Origin: Clostridiaceae bacterium
GTDB lineage: Bacteria > Bacillota > Clostridia > Oscillospirales > Acutalibacteraceae
Assembly (NCBI GenBank): GCA_904501895.1
Contig: CAJGCX010000015.1
Location: 1 to 21,991 of the forward strand
Direction: 5' to 3'
DNA length: 21,991 nt
Below the pieces are notes generated by a model. It saw only the letters and a program-made list of their open reading frames with translations, was not told where the DNA came from and did not search any database. The stretch's first letter is position 1; each line of letters begins with the position of its first letter. This document shows positions 1-9,879 of this stretch, in pieces. The translations under genes and the position numbers were made by a program.

Positions 1-32
1 TAAGTGGATTATTATATTTAAGAGGTGTACTT

Positions 33-239
33 ATGGCTGTTAGTTATAAAAAACTCTGGAAACTCTTGATTGACCACGATATGAAGAAAAAAGACCTTGC
101 AAAGGTCGCTGATATCAGCAACTACACAATCACAAAAATGAGCAAGGGTGAAAACGTTACTGTCGAAACCCTCGGCAAAATCTGTGCTGCATTGAATTGT
201 GGTGTAGATGATATTATGGAATTTGTACCGGAAGAGTGA
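33..239 (+). CDS. Small XRE/Cro-CI family HTH transcriptional regulator
   Basis: A 68-aa protein that is almost entirely one helix-turn-helix domain. Residues about 16-42 (DLAKVADISNYTITKMSKGE) read as the HTH, followed by a helical segment ending DDIMEFVPEE, the usual end of YozG-like minimal regulators. It should bind DNA as a dimer in the cytoplasm. AGAGGTG at 21-27 is placed correctly for the ATG at 33. The next gene starts 18 bp after its stop, so it probably leads the restriction operon. Restriction-modification loci often carry a small HTH controller protein, and that role is inferred here from position. The upstream operator lies outside the window, so autoregulation cannot be examined. 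Confidence 0.9.
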   Translation: MAVSYKKLWKLLIDHDMKKKDLAKVADISNYTITKMSKGENVTVETLGKICAALNCGVDDIMEFVPEE

Positions 240-257
240 AGATAAGGAGAATAGAAA

Positions 258-2105
258 ATGATTAAAACTGTTTCTCAAATGACAATCGCTGATGTGTTTT
301 CTATTTCAAGCGATAAAGTATATAAGATTCCTAAATATCAAAGAGAATACACTTGGGGTATGAAGGAATGGGACGCGTTATTTAATGATGTAACCGAAAA
401 TGATTATGGATATTTTTTAGGTTCCTATATCTGTGTGAATAGCAGTGCAATTAATGGCACAACTTTGGAACTTATTGACGGTCAGCAGCGCTTTTCTACA
501 ATTACTATTTTACTTGCGGCATTGTATTCTGAACTGTTAAGTAGAAAAAGTGAAATGGATGACGAGGATATAAGCGATTTGGCGAATCTTCGTAATGAAC
601 TTGCAAATAAAAATCAGAAATTTGCTCCTAATGGAAACAAAATAACTGAATATAATCAAAGACTTCTGCTGCAGAAACAAAACTCAAATGATGAAGATTA
701 TACTTTTATCTTGGCTGATAACGATATTATCACAGCAACAAAAAGCAAACCTCTTAATTTTGGAAACAGAAGGATTGCAAAAGCATATAGACATTTTATT
801 AAACTTATAAATGATGAAGTTGTAGAAATAAAAACAGAGAACCCCAATATTTCAGATATAGGTGCATTATTTCAAATTGTCAGAAAATTTGAAGCAGCAG
901 TATTGGTTGGCATCGAAGTTGATACTAATAAAGATGCATATATGCTATTTGAATCACTTAACCACAGAGGAGTTCCCCTTTCGGCTCTTGACCTTATTAA
1001 AAACTCTTTGATTGCTCAGGCAGAAAACTCAGCAGATGCTGATAATGCTTATGAACAATGGAAACAGATTCTTAAGTTTGTAGGTCAGGATGATTACTCT
1101 ATACAGGAGCGATTCTTCAGACAGTTTTATAATGCTTTCAGAGATGAGCTTAATGAACCATATAAGAATGGTGATAAAAAATATTATCTCGGGTATCTTG
1201 CTACAAGAACAACATTGATTGATATTTATGAAAAAATGATAAAACATAATTATCAGAATCTATTGAATGATTTGTTAGAGAAAGCATCAAAATATGCAAT
1301 CCTTGTTAACAATACCGAAGATGAATATGTCTACACTACAAGCTTACAGAATCTTGCGAGGATTTCAGGTGCACCTTCGTATATTCTTTTGATGTATCTG
1401 TTGACAAACCAGGATTCACTTGAACTCACAGATGAACACATAAAAGAAATTACGGAAACTCTTATTGTATTTTTTGTTCGCAGAAATCTTACCGACGTTC
1501 CTAATACACGTAAACTTACACAATTGTTTATCGATATTATTGCGGCTGTGAAAACAGTAAAATCAACTACCATTGTTTCTATAATTAATGATATGTTGAG
1601 AAATGTATCTGCAACAGATGAAATGTTTGAAGAGAAACTTCGTGGTCCTGTTTATGATGAAAATCCTGAAGCAACTCGTTTTGTGCTTTGTAACATTGAA
1701 GCACAACATCAGACAAAAGAAATATATTCTGATTTATGGTCGAGAGACAGCAGTAACAAGTATATCTGGACTATTGAACATATATTCCCTGAAGGAGAGA
1801 ATATACCTTCCGTATGGGTTGATATGATTGCAGATGGTGATAAAACAAAAGCAAAACAGTACAGAACAGAATATGTACATACTTTAGGCAACTTGACAAT
1901 CACCGGATATAATCAGAATCTTTCAAATATGTCATTTGAACATAAGAAAGACAGAAAATCAAAAGATAAGACAAAGGACATCGGCTATAGAAACGGTTTG
2001 TTCTTAAATCAGGACGTTGTAACCGAAACTGTATGGACTATAGATAAAATTACATCTCGTACAGATAAAATTGTTGCAACACTTATGGAAATGTATAAGT
2101 GGTAA
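258..2105 (+). CDS. GmrSD-like DUF262/DUF1524 protein (modification-dependent nuclease type)
   Basis: A 615-aa protein with both halves of the GmrSD family. The N-terminal DUF262 domain has the PKYQREYTW motif (residues 25-33) and the DGQQR motif (74-78), a proposed nucleotide-binding and hydrolysis site, then FESLNHRGVPLSALDLIKN near 235. The C-terminal DUF1524 domain has an HNH-type centre: EHIFPEG from residue 507 and GNLTITGYNQNLSN from 544. Characterised GmrSD enzymes cut glucosylated hydroxymethylcytosine phage DNA in an NTP-dependent way; which modification this one senses is unknown. The start is supported by AAGGAGA at 244-250. It sits 29 bp before hsdR, so it is probably co-expressed with the type I system. 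Both family motifs appear intact, so the gene looks functional. Confidence 0.9.
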   Translation: MIKTVSQMTIADVFSISSDKVYKIPKYQREYTWGMKEWDALFNDVTENDYGYFLGSYICVNSSAINGTTLELIDGQQRFSTITILLAALYSELLSRKSEMDDEDISDLANLRNELANKNQKFAPNGNKITEYNQRLLLQKQNSNDEDYTFILADNDIITATKSKPLNFGNRRIAKAYRHFIKLINDEVVEIKTENPNISDIGALFQIVRKFEAAVLVGIEVDTNKDAYMLFESLNHRGVPLSALDLIKNSLIAQAENSADADNAYEQWKQILKFVGQDDYSIQERFFRQFYNAFRDELNEPYKNGDKKYYLGYLATRTTLIDIYEKMIKHNYQNLLNDLLEKASKYAILVNNTEDEYVYTTSLQNLARISGAPSYILLMYLLTNQDSLELTDEHIKEITETLIVFFVRRNLTDVPNTRKLTQLFIDIIAAVKTVKSTTIVSIINDMLRNVSATDEMFEEKLRGPVYDENPEATRFVLCNIEAQHQTKEIYSDLWSRDSSNKYIWTIEHIFPEGENIPSVWVDMIADGDKTKAKQYRTEYVHTLGNLTITGYNQNLSNMSFEHKKDRKSKDKTKDIGYRNGLFLNQDVVTETVWTIDKITSRTDKIVATLMEMYKW

Positions 2106-2134
2106 TCTATATTTAATAAAAGGAGGTTTGCACA

Positions 2135-5100
2135 ATGCTACATAACGAGAATTCACGTGTTAAAATACCCGCATTAGTGCATTTTACTCGTTTGGGATAC
2201 GAGTATATATCTCTGAAAAAATATTCAGGAAAAGGCTTAATTGATGGAGATACTAATATATTCATCGATATCCTTTGCGATGCAATAAACAGAATAAATA
2301 ATATTGAATATTCTCTCGATGATACACAAAAGCTTGTTAACGAATTAAAGTTAATTCTCGACAATGAAGATATAGGCAAAGCTTTTTACTCTATTTTGTT
2401 AAATGGATACAAGGGTATTAAATTAATTGATTTTGATGATGTCGAAGGCAACGTCAATTCCTTTAATGTAGTAACTGAGCTGACCTATAAAAACGGCGCA
2501 GACGAATTTCGTCCTGATATCATTCCTCTTATAAACGGTATACCTCTTGCATTTGTTGAGGTTAAAAAGCCAAACAACAAAAATGGTATCAAAGCAGAGT
2601 ATGACAGAATGAATACTCGTGTTCAAAATAAGAAGTTCCGCCGTTTTGTTAACCTTACTCAAATAATGGTATTTTCAAATAATAGTCCTTATGACGACAA
2701 CGAAGTTGTACCGTTAGAAGGTGCATTTTATGCTACAGGCGGTTATAAAAAACTGTTTTTTAGCCATTTTAGAGAAGAGGATTCGAATATTATAGCTTCA
2801 ATTCCTGAGGCTAATGAAGATATTGAAAACTTTATATTAAAGGATAACAATCTTGTTTCGATAAAGCATACACCTGAATATTTAACAAATCGTGCGATTG
2901 ATACTCCTACAAACAGTATAATTACATCATTATTCTCATTTGAACGCTTTCTCACATTATTAAAATACGCCATCGCTTATGTTGAAAAAACAGATGAGAA
3001 TGGCATAACTCATTTGGAAAAGCATTTAATGCGTTATCCTCAATTTTTTGCTACTAAAGCTATTGAGAAGAAGTTGAATGAAGGCATAAAAAACGGAATT
3101 ATCTGGCATACTCAAGGTAGTGGTAAAACAGCATTATCGTTCTTTAATGTACGATATCTGACCGACTATTATCAGAAACGTGGCACAATAGCAAAATTCT
3201 ATTTTGTTGTAGACCGTTTAGATTTGCTTACTCAGGCTGCAAATGAATTTAGAGCCCGTGGTCTTGAAGTTGAAGAAATTAACTCAAAAGAGGATTTTAT
3301 TAAAAATATTCAAACAACAGGAACTACAAATAATACCGGCAAGGCAACAATTACAGTTGTTAACATTCAAAAATTCTCAAAGGAATCCATTGTAAAAAAA
3401 TCTGATTATGCGGTAAACGTACAACGTATTTACTTCCTTGATGAAGCTCATCGTAGCTATAAACCTACAGGTTCATTTCTTGCTAATCTTCTTTCATCTG
3501 ATAGAGATGCAGTTATGATTGCGCTTACAGGCACTCCGTTGATTGGTACAATCTATGATGATGACGGAAAACCTGTTGCAGGAAGCAAGTACGATTCCAA
3601 AGCGGTATTCGGTAACTATATTCACAAATATTATTACAATCGTTCTATTGCGGATGGTTATACATTAAAACTTATCCGTGAAGGAATTTCAACAACATAT
3701 CGCAAAAAAATGCAGGCTGCACTCGAAAGTATTGAAACACTAAAAGGTTCTTTACAGCGAAAAGATTTGTATGCACATTCTGCATATGTAACACCTCTTG
3801 TAGAGTATATTGTCGATGATTTCCACAAATCACGTATTGCTATAAACGACAATACCATTGGTGGTATGATTGTTTGCGATTCTTCCGACCAAGCAAAGGT
3901 TGTTTTTGAGAAAATGCAGAATACCGAGTATTCATCTGCCTTGATTCTTCATGATGTCGATGACAAAGAAACTCGTCAGGGTTATGTTACAGCTTTCAAA
4001 AAAGGCACAATAGATTTTCTTATTGTTTACAATATGTTGCTTACCGGTTTTGATGCACCAAGACTCAAAAAACTGTATCTTGGAAGAGTTATTAAAGACC
4101 ATAACTTATTACAGGCTTTAACAAGAGTTAACCGTCCTTATAAATCATATAGGTATGGTTATGTTGTAGATTTTGCAGATATCCGTAAAGAATTTGATAA
4201 AACAAACAAAGCCTATTTTGACGAACTTCAGGCTGAACTTGGAGATGAGTTTAAACAGTACGATAACATCTTCAAATCACAGGAAGAGATTTCAGGCGAT
4301 TTGGAAGCAATAAAAGAGAAACTTTTCTTATATGACACTAATAACGCAGAAATTTTTTCACAGCAGATTTCTGCAATAGATGATAAAAAAGAACTTCTTG
4401 ATATTCGTCATGCCCTTGAACTTTATAAAGAGCTTTTCAATATTGCTGTTCTTTTTGGTTATGACGAAATCAGTGAAAAGTTTGATTTAGATAAGGTGTC
4501 TGCTCTTTATAACGAAGTTAACAATCGTATAGGCTTAATGAATCAAAAGCAAGTATTGGAAGATGCTCAGGATATGAGTGCCATTCTTAACCTTGCCTTA
4601 GACCAGATTGAGTTTAACTTCAAAAAAGTTTCGGAGAAAGAATTAGTTATTGCAGATAAATTCCGCGAAACTCTTGAACACACTCGCAGAGCAGTACAGC
4701 ACACACTTGACCCAAAAGACCCCGAGTATATTACTTTGCTCGAGGAGCTTCAGCGTTTACTTGCGAAGAAGAATATCGAAGAGCTTACAGCAGATGAAAT
4801 GACAGCTCATATGATAGAACTTGAACGCATCCGCAAAGAAGCAGAACGCAAAAATCATGCTGATAGTATGCTCGCAGCTAAATATGAAGGCGATGTTAAG
4901 TTTATGAGAACCCATAAGCGTTTACGAGAAACACCGCCTCCTATTGCAGGCGATGTTGTTATCAACCAAATTCTTCTTAGCCTGAAGCATAGCGTTGATG
5001 CTCAAATTATCGCAAACAGCCATTTGCTTGATAACGAACCTTACTTTATGCAGGGCATGTACCCTATGATAAAAGAAGAATTTGATAAACATAATTTGAA

Positions 5101-5179
5101 GTATTCTGCATCACAGGTTAAATATGTTGGTGTATGTATTTCAAATGAATACTTCACAGAAAGGAATTTTGCATCATAA
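2135..5179 (+). CDS. hsdR: Type I restriction enzyme R subunit (translocase/endonuclease)
   Basis: A 1014-aa motor and nuclease subunit that joins HsdM2HsdS to translocate and cut unmodified DNA. The N-terminal PD-(D/E)xK nuclease shows D128 and E142-V-K144. The superfamily 2 helicase motor shows GSGKT (328-332, Walker A), DEAH (436-439, Walker B) and ALTGTP after it. The C-terminal RecA lobe shows LLTGFDAPRLKKLYLGR and QALTRVNRPY. The last 250 residues are helical, as is usual for the region that docks on the methylase. An AAGGAGG-type site lies about 9 bases before the ATG. Its TAA overlaps the hsdM ATG by one base, implying translational coupling. Length is normal for the family and no lesion is visible. 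Confidence 0.97.
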   Translation: MLHNENSRVKIPALVHFTRLGYEYISLKKYSGKGLIDGDTNIFIDILCDAINRINNIEYSLDDTQKLVNELKLILDNEDIGKAFYSILLNGYKGIKLIDFDDVEGNVNSFNVVTELTYKNGADEFRPDIIPLINGIPLAFVEVKKPNNKNGIKAEYDRMNTRVQNKKFRRFVNLTQIMVFSNNSPYDDNEVVPLEGAFYATGGYKKLFFSHFREEDSNIIASIPEANEDIENFILKDNNLVSIKHTPEYLTNRAIDTPTNSIITSLFSFERFLTLLKYAIAYVEKTDENGITHLEKHLMRYPQFFATKAIEKKLNEGIKNGIIWHTQGSGKTALSFFNVRYLTDYYQKRGTIAKFYFVVDRLDLLTQAANEFRARGLEVEEINSKEDFIKNIQTTGTTNNTGKATITVVNIQKFSKESIVKKSDYAVNVQRIYFLDEAHRSYKPTGSFLANLLSSDRDAVMIALTGTPLIGTIYDDDGKPVAGSKYDSKAVFGNYIHKYYYNRSIADGYTLKLIREGISTTYRKKMQAALESIETLKGSLQRKDLYAHSAYVTPLVEYIVDDFHKSRIAINDNTIGGMIVCDSSDQAKVVFEKMQNTEYSSALILHDVDDKETRQGYVTAFKKGTIDFLIVYNMLLTGFDAPRLKKLYLGRVIKDHNLLQALTRVNRPYKSYRYGYVVDFADIRKEFDKTNKAYFDELQAELGDEFKQYDNIFKSQEEISGDLEAIKEKLFLYDTNNAEIFSQQISAIDDKKELLDIRHALELYKELFNIAVLFGYDEISEKFDLDKVSALYNEVNNRIGLMNQKQVLEDAQDMSAILNLALDQIEFNFKKVSEKELVIADKFRETLEHTRRAVQHTLDPKDPEYITLLEELQRLLAKKNIEELTADEMTAHMIELERIRKEAERKNHADSMLAAKYEGDVKFMRTHKRLRETPPPIAGDVVINQILLSLKHSVDAQIIANSHLLDNEPYFMQGMYPMIKEEFDKHNLKYSASQVKYVGVCISNEYFTERNFAS

Positions 5180-6822
5180 TGGATACAAATATTACATTGC
5201 AAACCAAACAGATGATAGATAACCTTAAGGCAGTTTGTGCCAATAAAGGTTTAGGAAATGCTTCCAGCGAATACAAAATCATCACAGAAGTATTTCTATA
5301 TAAATTCCTCAACGACAAGTTCTTGTTTGAAGCAAAGAAAGCTGATAAATCATTAGTAGGGCTTTCTTCTGCTGAGGTTGAAGAAAAGCTCTCTAAAATG
5401 AGCGACGATGATTATGAATTGTTTTTGCTGAACTTTGACCCCAATACCGCAAAACTCAAGAAGACACATTTCATTTCTTACTTGTTCAATCATAAGAATG
5501 AAGAGAATTTCCACATCCTTTTTGATAATGCCCTGAAAGATATTGCGGCATTCAATATCGACATCTTCTCTATTAGAACCGGCGGACAGTCTAAGATGAG
5601 CTTGTTTAATGGTATTTCTCAGCACGTCATCGAAGTTGAGGAAAAGGATGGTTTCTGCAGTGCTATAATCGATAAGATTGCTAACTGCAGTTTTGAAAGC
5701 GTCTTTGAGCAGAAATATGACTTTTTTGCTCAGATTTTCGAATACCTTATCAAAGACTATAACAAGGATTTTGGTAAGTATGCGGAGTATTATACCCCTC
5801 ATTCCATCGCAAGTATCATTGCGAAGATAATGGTTCCGGATGGAGCGACCAACGTTACCGTTTACGACCCTGCTGCAGGCTCAGGTACACTTGTTTTGGC
5901 GCTTGCTCACGAAATTGGCGAGAAAAGCTGTACCATATACACACAAGATATTTCTCAAAAATCAAATGAGTTTCTACGCCTGAATCTAATTCTTAATAAC
6001 TTGGTTCACTCTCTGCCGAACATTGTTCACGGAGATACTTTGTTAAATCCTTTCCATAAGAACAGAAAAGGTGATGGTCTGGCAACTTTTGATTACATCG
6101 TCAGCAACCCACCCTTCAATGTGGATTTCTCTGATACCCGTGATACGCTTGCGGGCGAAAACTATAAAAAGCGTTTCTGGGCTGGAGTTCCCAATATCCC
6201 AAACAAAGACTTAGATAGTATGGCTATATACTTGATGTTTGTTCAGCATATAATATTTTCTCTTGAAGAAAAAGGTAAAGCTGCAATCGTTGTGCCAACA
6301 GGATTTTTAACAGCTAGTAATCGTTCTAACAAAATTGCATATGCAATCCGTGAGCATTTGATTAAGAATAAAATGCTCAGGGGTGTAATTTCTATGCCTT
6401 CTAACATATTTGCTACCACTGGTACTAATGTGTCTATCCTCTTCATTGATAAAGAGAACAAAGATGGCAACATTGTTTTGATGGATGCTTCAAAACTTGG
6501 CACAAAAGTTAAAGTTGATGGCAAAAATCAGCGTACTGTTTTGAGTACAACTGAAATTGCAAAAATTATAGATAGCTTTAACGAAGGCAAAGTTGAAGAT
6601 GATTTTTGTATAACCGTTAGTTATACAGATATTGAAGCAAAGAAACTTTCTTTCTCTGCTGGTCAGTACTTTGAGGTCAAGATCGAATATTCCGAATTGA
6701 CACCGGAAGAATTTACGGAAAAGATGGAAGGCTTCACCACACACTTAAAAGACATGTTTGCTGAAAGCCACCGCTTGGAAGATGAAATCAAGAAGCAGTT
6801 AGGACGGGTGAAGTATGAGTAA
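5179..6822 (+). CDS. hsdM: Type I restriction-modification DNA methyltransferase, M subunit
   Basis: A 547-aa N6-adenine methyltransferase that protects host DNA, and that with HsdS and HsdR forms the restriction complex. The N-terminal helical HsdM_N domain covers roughly residues 1-170. The catalytic domain has the AdoMet-binding motif I DPAAGSGT (230-237) and the catalytic motif IV NPPF (310-313). A segment FGKYAEYYTP just before motif I is also typical. The C-terminal part (about 470-547) is helical and should contact HsdS and HsdR. It starts inside the hsdR stop codon and its own end overlaps hsdS by 8 bases (ATGAGTAA). All catalytic motifs are intact, so an active methylase is expected. 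Confidence 0.97.
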   Translation: MDTNITLQTKQMIDNLKAVCANKGLGNASSEYKIITEVFLYKFLNDKFLFEAKKADKSLVGLSSAEVEEKLSKMSDDDYELFLLNFDPNTAKLKKTHFISYLFNHKNEENFHILFDNALKDIAAFNIDIFSIRTGGQSKMSLFNGISQHVIEVEEKDGFCSAIIDKIANCSFESVFEQKYDFFAQIFEYLIKDYNKDFGKYAEYYTPHSIASIIAKIMVPDGATNVTVYDPAAGSGTLVLALAHEIGEKSCTIYTQDISQKSNEFLRLNLILNNLVHSLPNIVHGDTLLNPFHKNRKGDGLATFDYIVSNPPFNVDFSDTRDTLAGENYKKRFWAGVPNIPNKDLDSMAIYLMFVQHIIFSLEEKGKAAIVVPTGFLTASNRSNKIAYAIREHLIKNKMLRGVISMPSNIFATTGTNVSILFIDKENKDGNIVLMDASKLGTKVKVDGKNQRTVLSTTEIAKIIDSFNEGKVEDDFCITVSYTDIEAKKLSFSAGQYFEVKIEYSELTPEEFTEKMEGFTTHLKDMFAESHRLEDEIKKQLGRVKYE

Positions 6823-8047
6823 GAGACTTCAATACGAAAAACTCGATCCATATGTTTTTGTTACAAAACTGGCAGGTTTTGAACATACAAAACACATCCA
6901 AGGAGTTGCTACACACCAACCAGAGACAGACACCGACATTCCTATGGTTCAGGGAAAAAACATACGAAATGGTTTTTTTGTCCAAGATCATGAATGGTTT
7001 ATATCTAGAGCTGTGTCGGATTCGCTTCCTCGAAGTGTATTGGATAAACCATGCATTTTGATTCCATATGTAGGTAGTAATTTGGGGGAAGTCGGGATTT
7101 TTCCTAATGACTATCGTTGTCATCTTGCAAGTAATATTGCAAAAGTCGAATTGATTTCTGAAAAGTACATACTTGAATATTTGAAATATTACTTACAGTC
7201 TGATATCGGACAGGGTTATCTGTTTCAGAGCAAGCAAGGATCTGCCCAGCCTAATATCACTATGGAAAGCATCCGCAATACTTTAATTATAGAACGTAAC
7301 CAATCGGAACAACAAAAAATTTGTGATGTACTTTCCGTTATCGATAAGAAGTATCTTCTGAATGAAAACCTTTGTTCTGAATTGGAATCAATGGCGAAAA
7401 CTCTCTACGATTACTGGTTTACACAGTTTGATTTTCCGAACGAAGAAGGCAAACCTTATCGTACGTCCGGTGGTGCAATGGAGTGGAATGAACAACTCAA
7501 GCGAGAGATTCCAAAAGGGTGGGATGTTAGTACCATTGGAAACATTCTAACTAAAGCACCTAATACAACCCGAATTCCAACTGGAGAATACTTGAAAACA
7601 GGATGCGTTCCTGTTATTGATCAGAGCGGCGATTATATTGCTGGGTATACAAATGATAAAAATGCAGTATTGGCATCTGATGCTGGATATATTGTTTTTG
7701 GAGACCACACCCGTATTGTGAAATATATTCGCTTTCCATTTGCACGAGGTGCAGACGGGACACAGGTTTTGAAGTCCAACACACCCTGTGTACCGGATGA
7801 ACTCTTGTATCAAATCGTCAAGAATGTAGATTTGTCAAATTATGGTTATGCACGACATTTTAAGTTCTTAAAAGATACACTAGCTGTAATCCCGAACGAA
7901 ACGCTTGCAAAGAAATATGCACAAATTGTAACGCCAATACACGATAAACAAGTTCAACTTACTTTTGAAAATGTTGAACTCACAAAACTCCGTGATTGGC
8001 TGCTCCCGATGCTTATGAACGGACAAGCTACTGTGAATGAGGTGTGA
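6815..8047 (+). CDS. hsdS: Type I restriction-modification specificity subunit S
   Basis: A 410-aa DNA-recognition subunit with the usual two-half plan. Target-recognition domain 1 covers about residues 1-165. A conserved helical spacer with SVIDKKYLLNENLCSELESM lies at about 172-200. Target-recognition domain 2 follows after PKGWDVSTIGN (about 225-365), then a second helical repeat ending RDWLLPMLMNGQATV. Each TRD should read one half of a bipartite target; the sequence specificity cannot be read from the protein by eye. The ATG at 6815 overlaps the end of hsdM by 8 bases. No duplicated hsdS fragment, inverted repeat or recombinase lies nearby, so there is no sign of specificity switching here. 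Confidence 0.94.
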   Translation: MSKRLQYEKLDPYVFVTKLAGFEHTKHIQGVATHQPETDTDIPMVQGKNIRNGFFVQDHEWFISRAVSDSLPRSVLDKPCILIPYVGSNLGEVGIFPNDYRCHLASNIAKVELISEKYILEYLKYYLQSDIGQGYLFQSKQGSAQPNITMESIRNTLIIERNQSEQQKICDVLSVIDKKYLLNENLCSELESMAKTLYDYWFTQFDFPNEEGKPYRTSGGAMEWNEQLKREIPKGWDVSTIGNILTKAPNTTRIPTGEYLKTGCVPVIDQSGDYIAGYTNDKNAVLASDAGYIVFGDHTRIVKYIRFPFARGADGTQVLKSNTPCVPDELLYQIVKNVDLSNYGYARHFKFLKDTLAVIPNETLAKKYAQIVTPIHDKQVQLTFENVELTKLRDWLLPMLMNGQATVNEV

Positions 8048-9855
8048 TTATGCAACAAAATAACGTGAGTTTGTGGAGCAAAGACAAATCCTTGGACTGT
8101 ATGCTCTTTTTTGCACAAAGAGTAAATGAATTATTGTTTCATCATACGACAGATACCTATAGAATCCCAGCACTTTCTCTACGCGGCTTAGCGGTAGAAT
8201 ATTGCGCTGTATACAAAGATGCAAAAAAAGGGATAATAAATGCCAAAAATTTAAAGCATATTATAGATGAGTTTAATGATCGGTTACAAAAAGATCCAAT
8301 AGCGACTGATATATTAAGTCTTGAGTATGTTGACAGATTTGATAAAAGTTATGGTTCTTGGGATGTAAAGGAACAATTTGAAAACATCAACTATATAGGG
8401 CGAAAACTTAGCAATCTCGCATATTATCACGCAGTAGTTAAAAAATTACATGCTCTTATTATTGAGAACAAGGAAAAGAAGTTAATCGATCGTCTTACAA
8501 CTATTTGGGTGCGAGAAGTTATAGATTGCGGATATAATGAAAACTATGTTTTTAAAATGCTTCACAACATGTTTTTTCATAATGAGGTTTCATCTATAGA
8601 CTGTATTGACCAATTTTTTAAAACTTTTGATTTTGATAACAAAAAATTCGATGTGTTTATTGGTTTTTCCAAAAATATGGATGTAGTTAAAAATCTCTTT
8701 GAAAAAATCCGTATTCCAACTATTAATATTTCTGTGCTGAAACCACAGGAAGCTCCGCAAGGCATAAAAACTAAATTACAACAGACAATTTTAAAAATTG
8801 AGAATATTCAGGCGTATGATATGTATTCGGCATATGAAATTGCATATGAAATTGCAGCTTGTGTTACTGAATCGTATAGCTTTTTTCGACATGATGGAAG
8901 TCCCGTAAACACATACGGTCAGGTTGTGTGCGAAGATAAAACAATAGTACGAATAAAGCCGAAACATCTCTTGAAATACCGTGTATCAAGCCTTTCACAA
9001 CCGGATTCAGGTAAAAAAGCTGAAGGTTTATTACAGGTACTATTTTCAAATATGAAGAACCAAAGCGATGTGAGGAAAATTGTCAAGATTCATAACTGTG
9101 CCATTAAGTCTGAGAACATTAACGACGCTTTAATTTCGCTATGGTCACTAATGGAATCTTTAGTTGATGATGATATATCTAAACCAAAGCAAAATAGCAG
9201 CGAACAGGCAGATGATAAATCAGAAGATTCTAAGTATAAAAGCGGAAATGTTATTGAAATGCTAATTCCTTTCCTAAAAAGTGCCTATGTCTACAAATTG
9301 GTTCAAACTTTTGTTGCAGATATAATCCATTGGAATAGAGAGTTTTTTGATGCACATATTTCTAATAATGGTTTTGGAACCAATGATGTTGAGCATGCAT
9401 TCGCATTTCTCACTTTTGATGCTCTGCAATCCGACAGAGATGCTCTATATGCAAGCACCTCTGATTACCCTCTTTTAAAAAACAGAGTAATGGTTTTATA
9501 TGAACAGCTTCATGATAGTAAGAAAATAAAGGCTACTATGTCTGAGCACGAAAAACGTATAAGATGGCATTTTCATAGAATATATAGAGCTCGAAACTAC
9601 ATTGTTCATGACGCTGATAGTAATGATGAATTAAACCATGAGTTGCTTATTAATTTGCACTCATACATAGATACCGCCGTATTAAAAGCAGTTGAACTTA
9701 TTAATGCATCTCCGTACAATGATAACATTATGGATGTGATTTTGGAACACAAACTGGAAGTTTCAATTTTTGATGAGAAGTTGGAAAAGCAAGAGAATGA
9801 AGATATATCAGAGGACAACGCTTTAAAGTATCTTTATTATGATTACGAAAGGTAA
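8044..9855 (+). CDS. HEPN-domain (Apea-like) protein, probable RNase effector linked to the type I system
   Basis: A 603-codon cytoplasmic protein with no signal peptide or membrane segment. The GTG at 8044 overlaps the hsdS stop as GTGA; an ATG two codons later (8050) is an alternative start. The N-terminal half (about 1-330) matches no family I recognise. The C-terminal part resembles Apea-like HEPN domains: a helix with LISLWSLMESLV near 360-374 and the diagnostic R-x4-H motif RNYIVH at 517-522, followed by a helix with HELLINLHSYIDTAV. R-x4-6-H is the catalytic signature of HEPN ribonucleases. No P-loop ATPase is visible, unlike PrrC or RloC, which also partner type I enzymes. A role as an infection-triggered RNase is inferred from motif and overlap. 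A non-catalytic helper is the main alternative. Confidence 0.75.
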   Translation: MIMQQNNVSLWSKDKSLDCMLFFAQRVNELLFHHTTDTYRIPALSLRGLAVEYCAVYKDAKKGIINAKNLKHIIDEFNDRLQKDPIATDILSLEYVDRFDKSYGSWDVKEQFENINYIGRKLSNLAYYHAVVKKLHALIIENKEKKLIDRLTTIWVREVIDCGYNENYVFKMLHNMFFHNEVSSIDCIDQFFKTFDFDNKKFDVFIGFSKNMDVVKNLFEKIRIPTINISVLKPQEAPQGIKTKLQQTILKIENIQAYDMYSAYEIAYEIAACVTESYSFFRHDGSPVNTYGQVVCEDKTIVRIKPKHLLKYRVSSLSQPDSGKKAEGLLQVLFSNMKNQSDVRKIVKIHNCAIKSENINDALISLWSLMESLVDDDISKPKQNSSEQADDKSEDSKYKSGNVIEMLIPFLKSAYVYKLVQTFVADIIHWNREFFDAHISNNGFGTNDVEHAFAFLTFDALQSDRDALYASTSDYPLLKNRVMVLYEQLHDSKKIKATMSEHEKRIRWHFHRIYRARNYIVHDADSNDELNHELLINLHSYIDTAVLKAVELINASPYNDNIMDVILEHKLEVSIFDEKLEKQENEDISEDNALKYLYYDYER

Positions 9856-9879
9856 TAACAAACAGAAAGGAAAATAATT

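Noticed and set aside
6815..8047. Phase-variable or shufflon-type hsdS
   Set aside because: Only one hsdS, no partial copies, inverted repeats or recombinase in the window.
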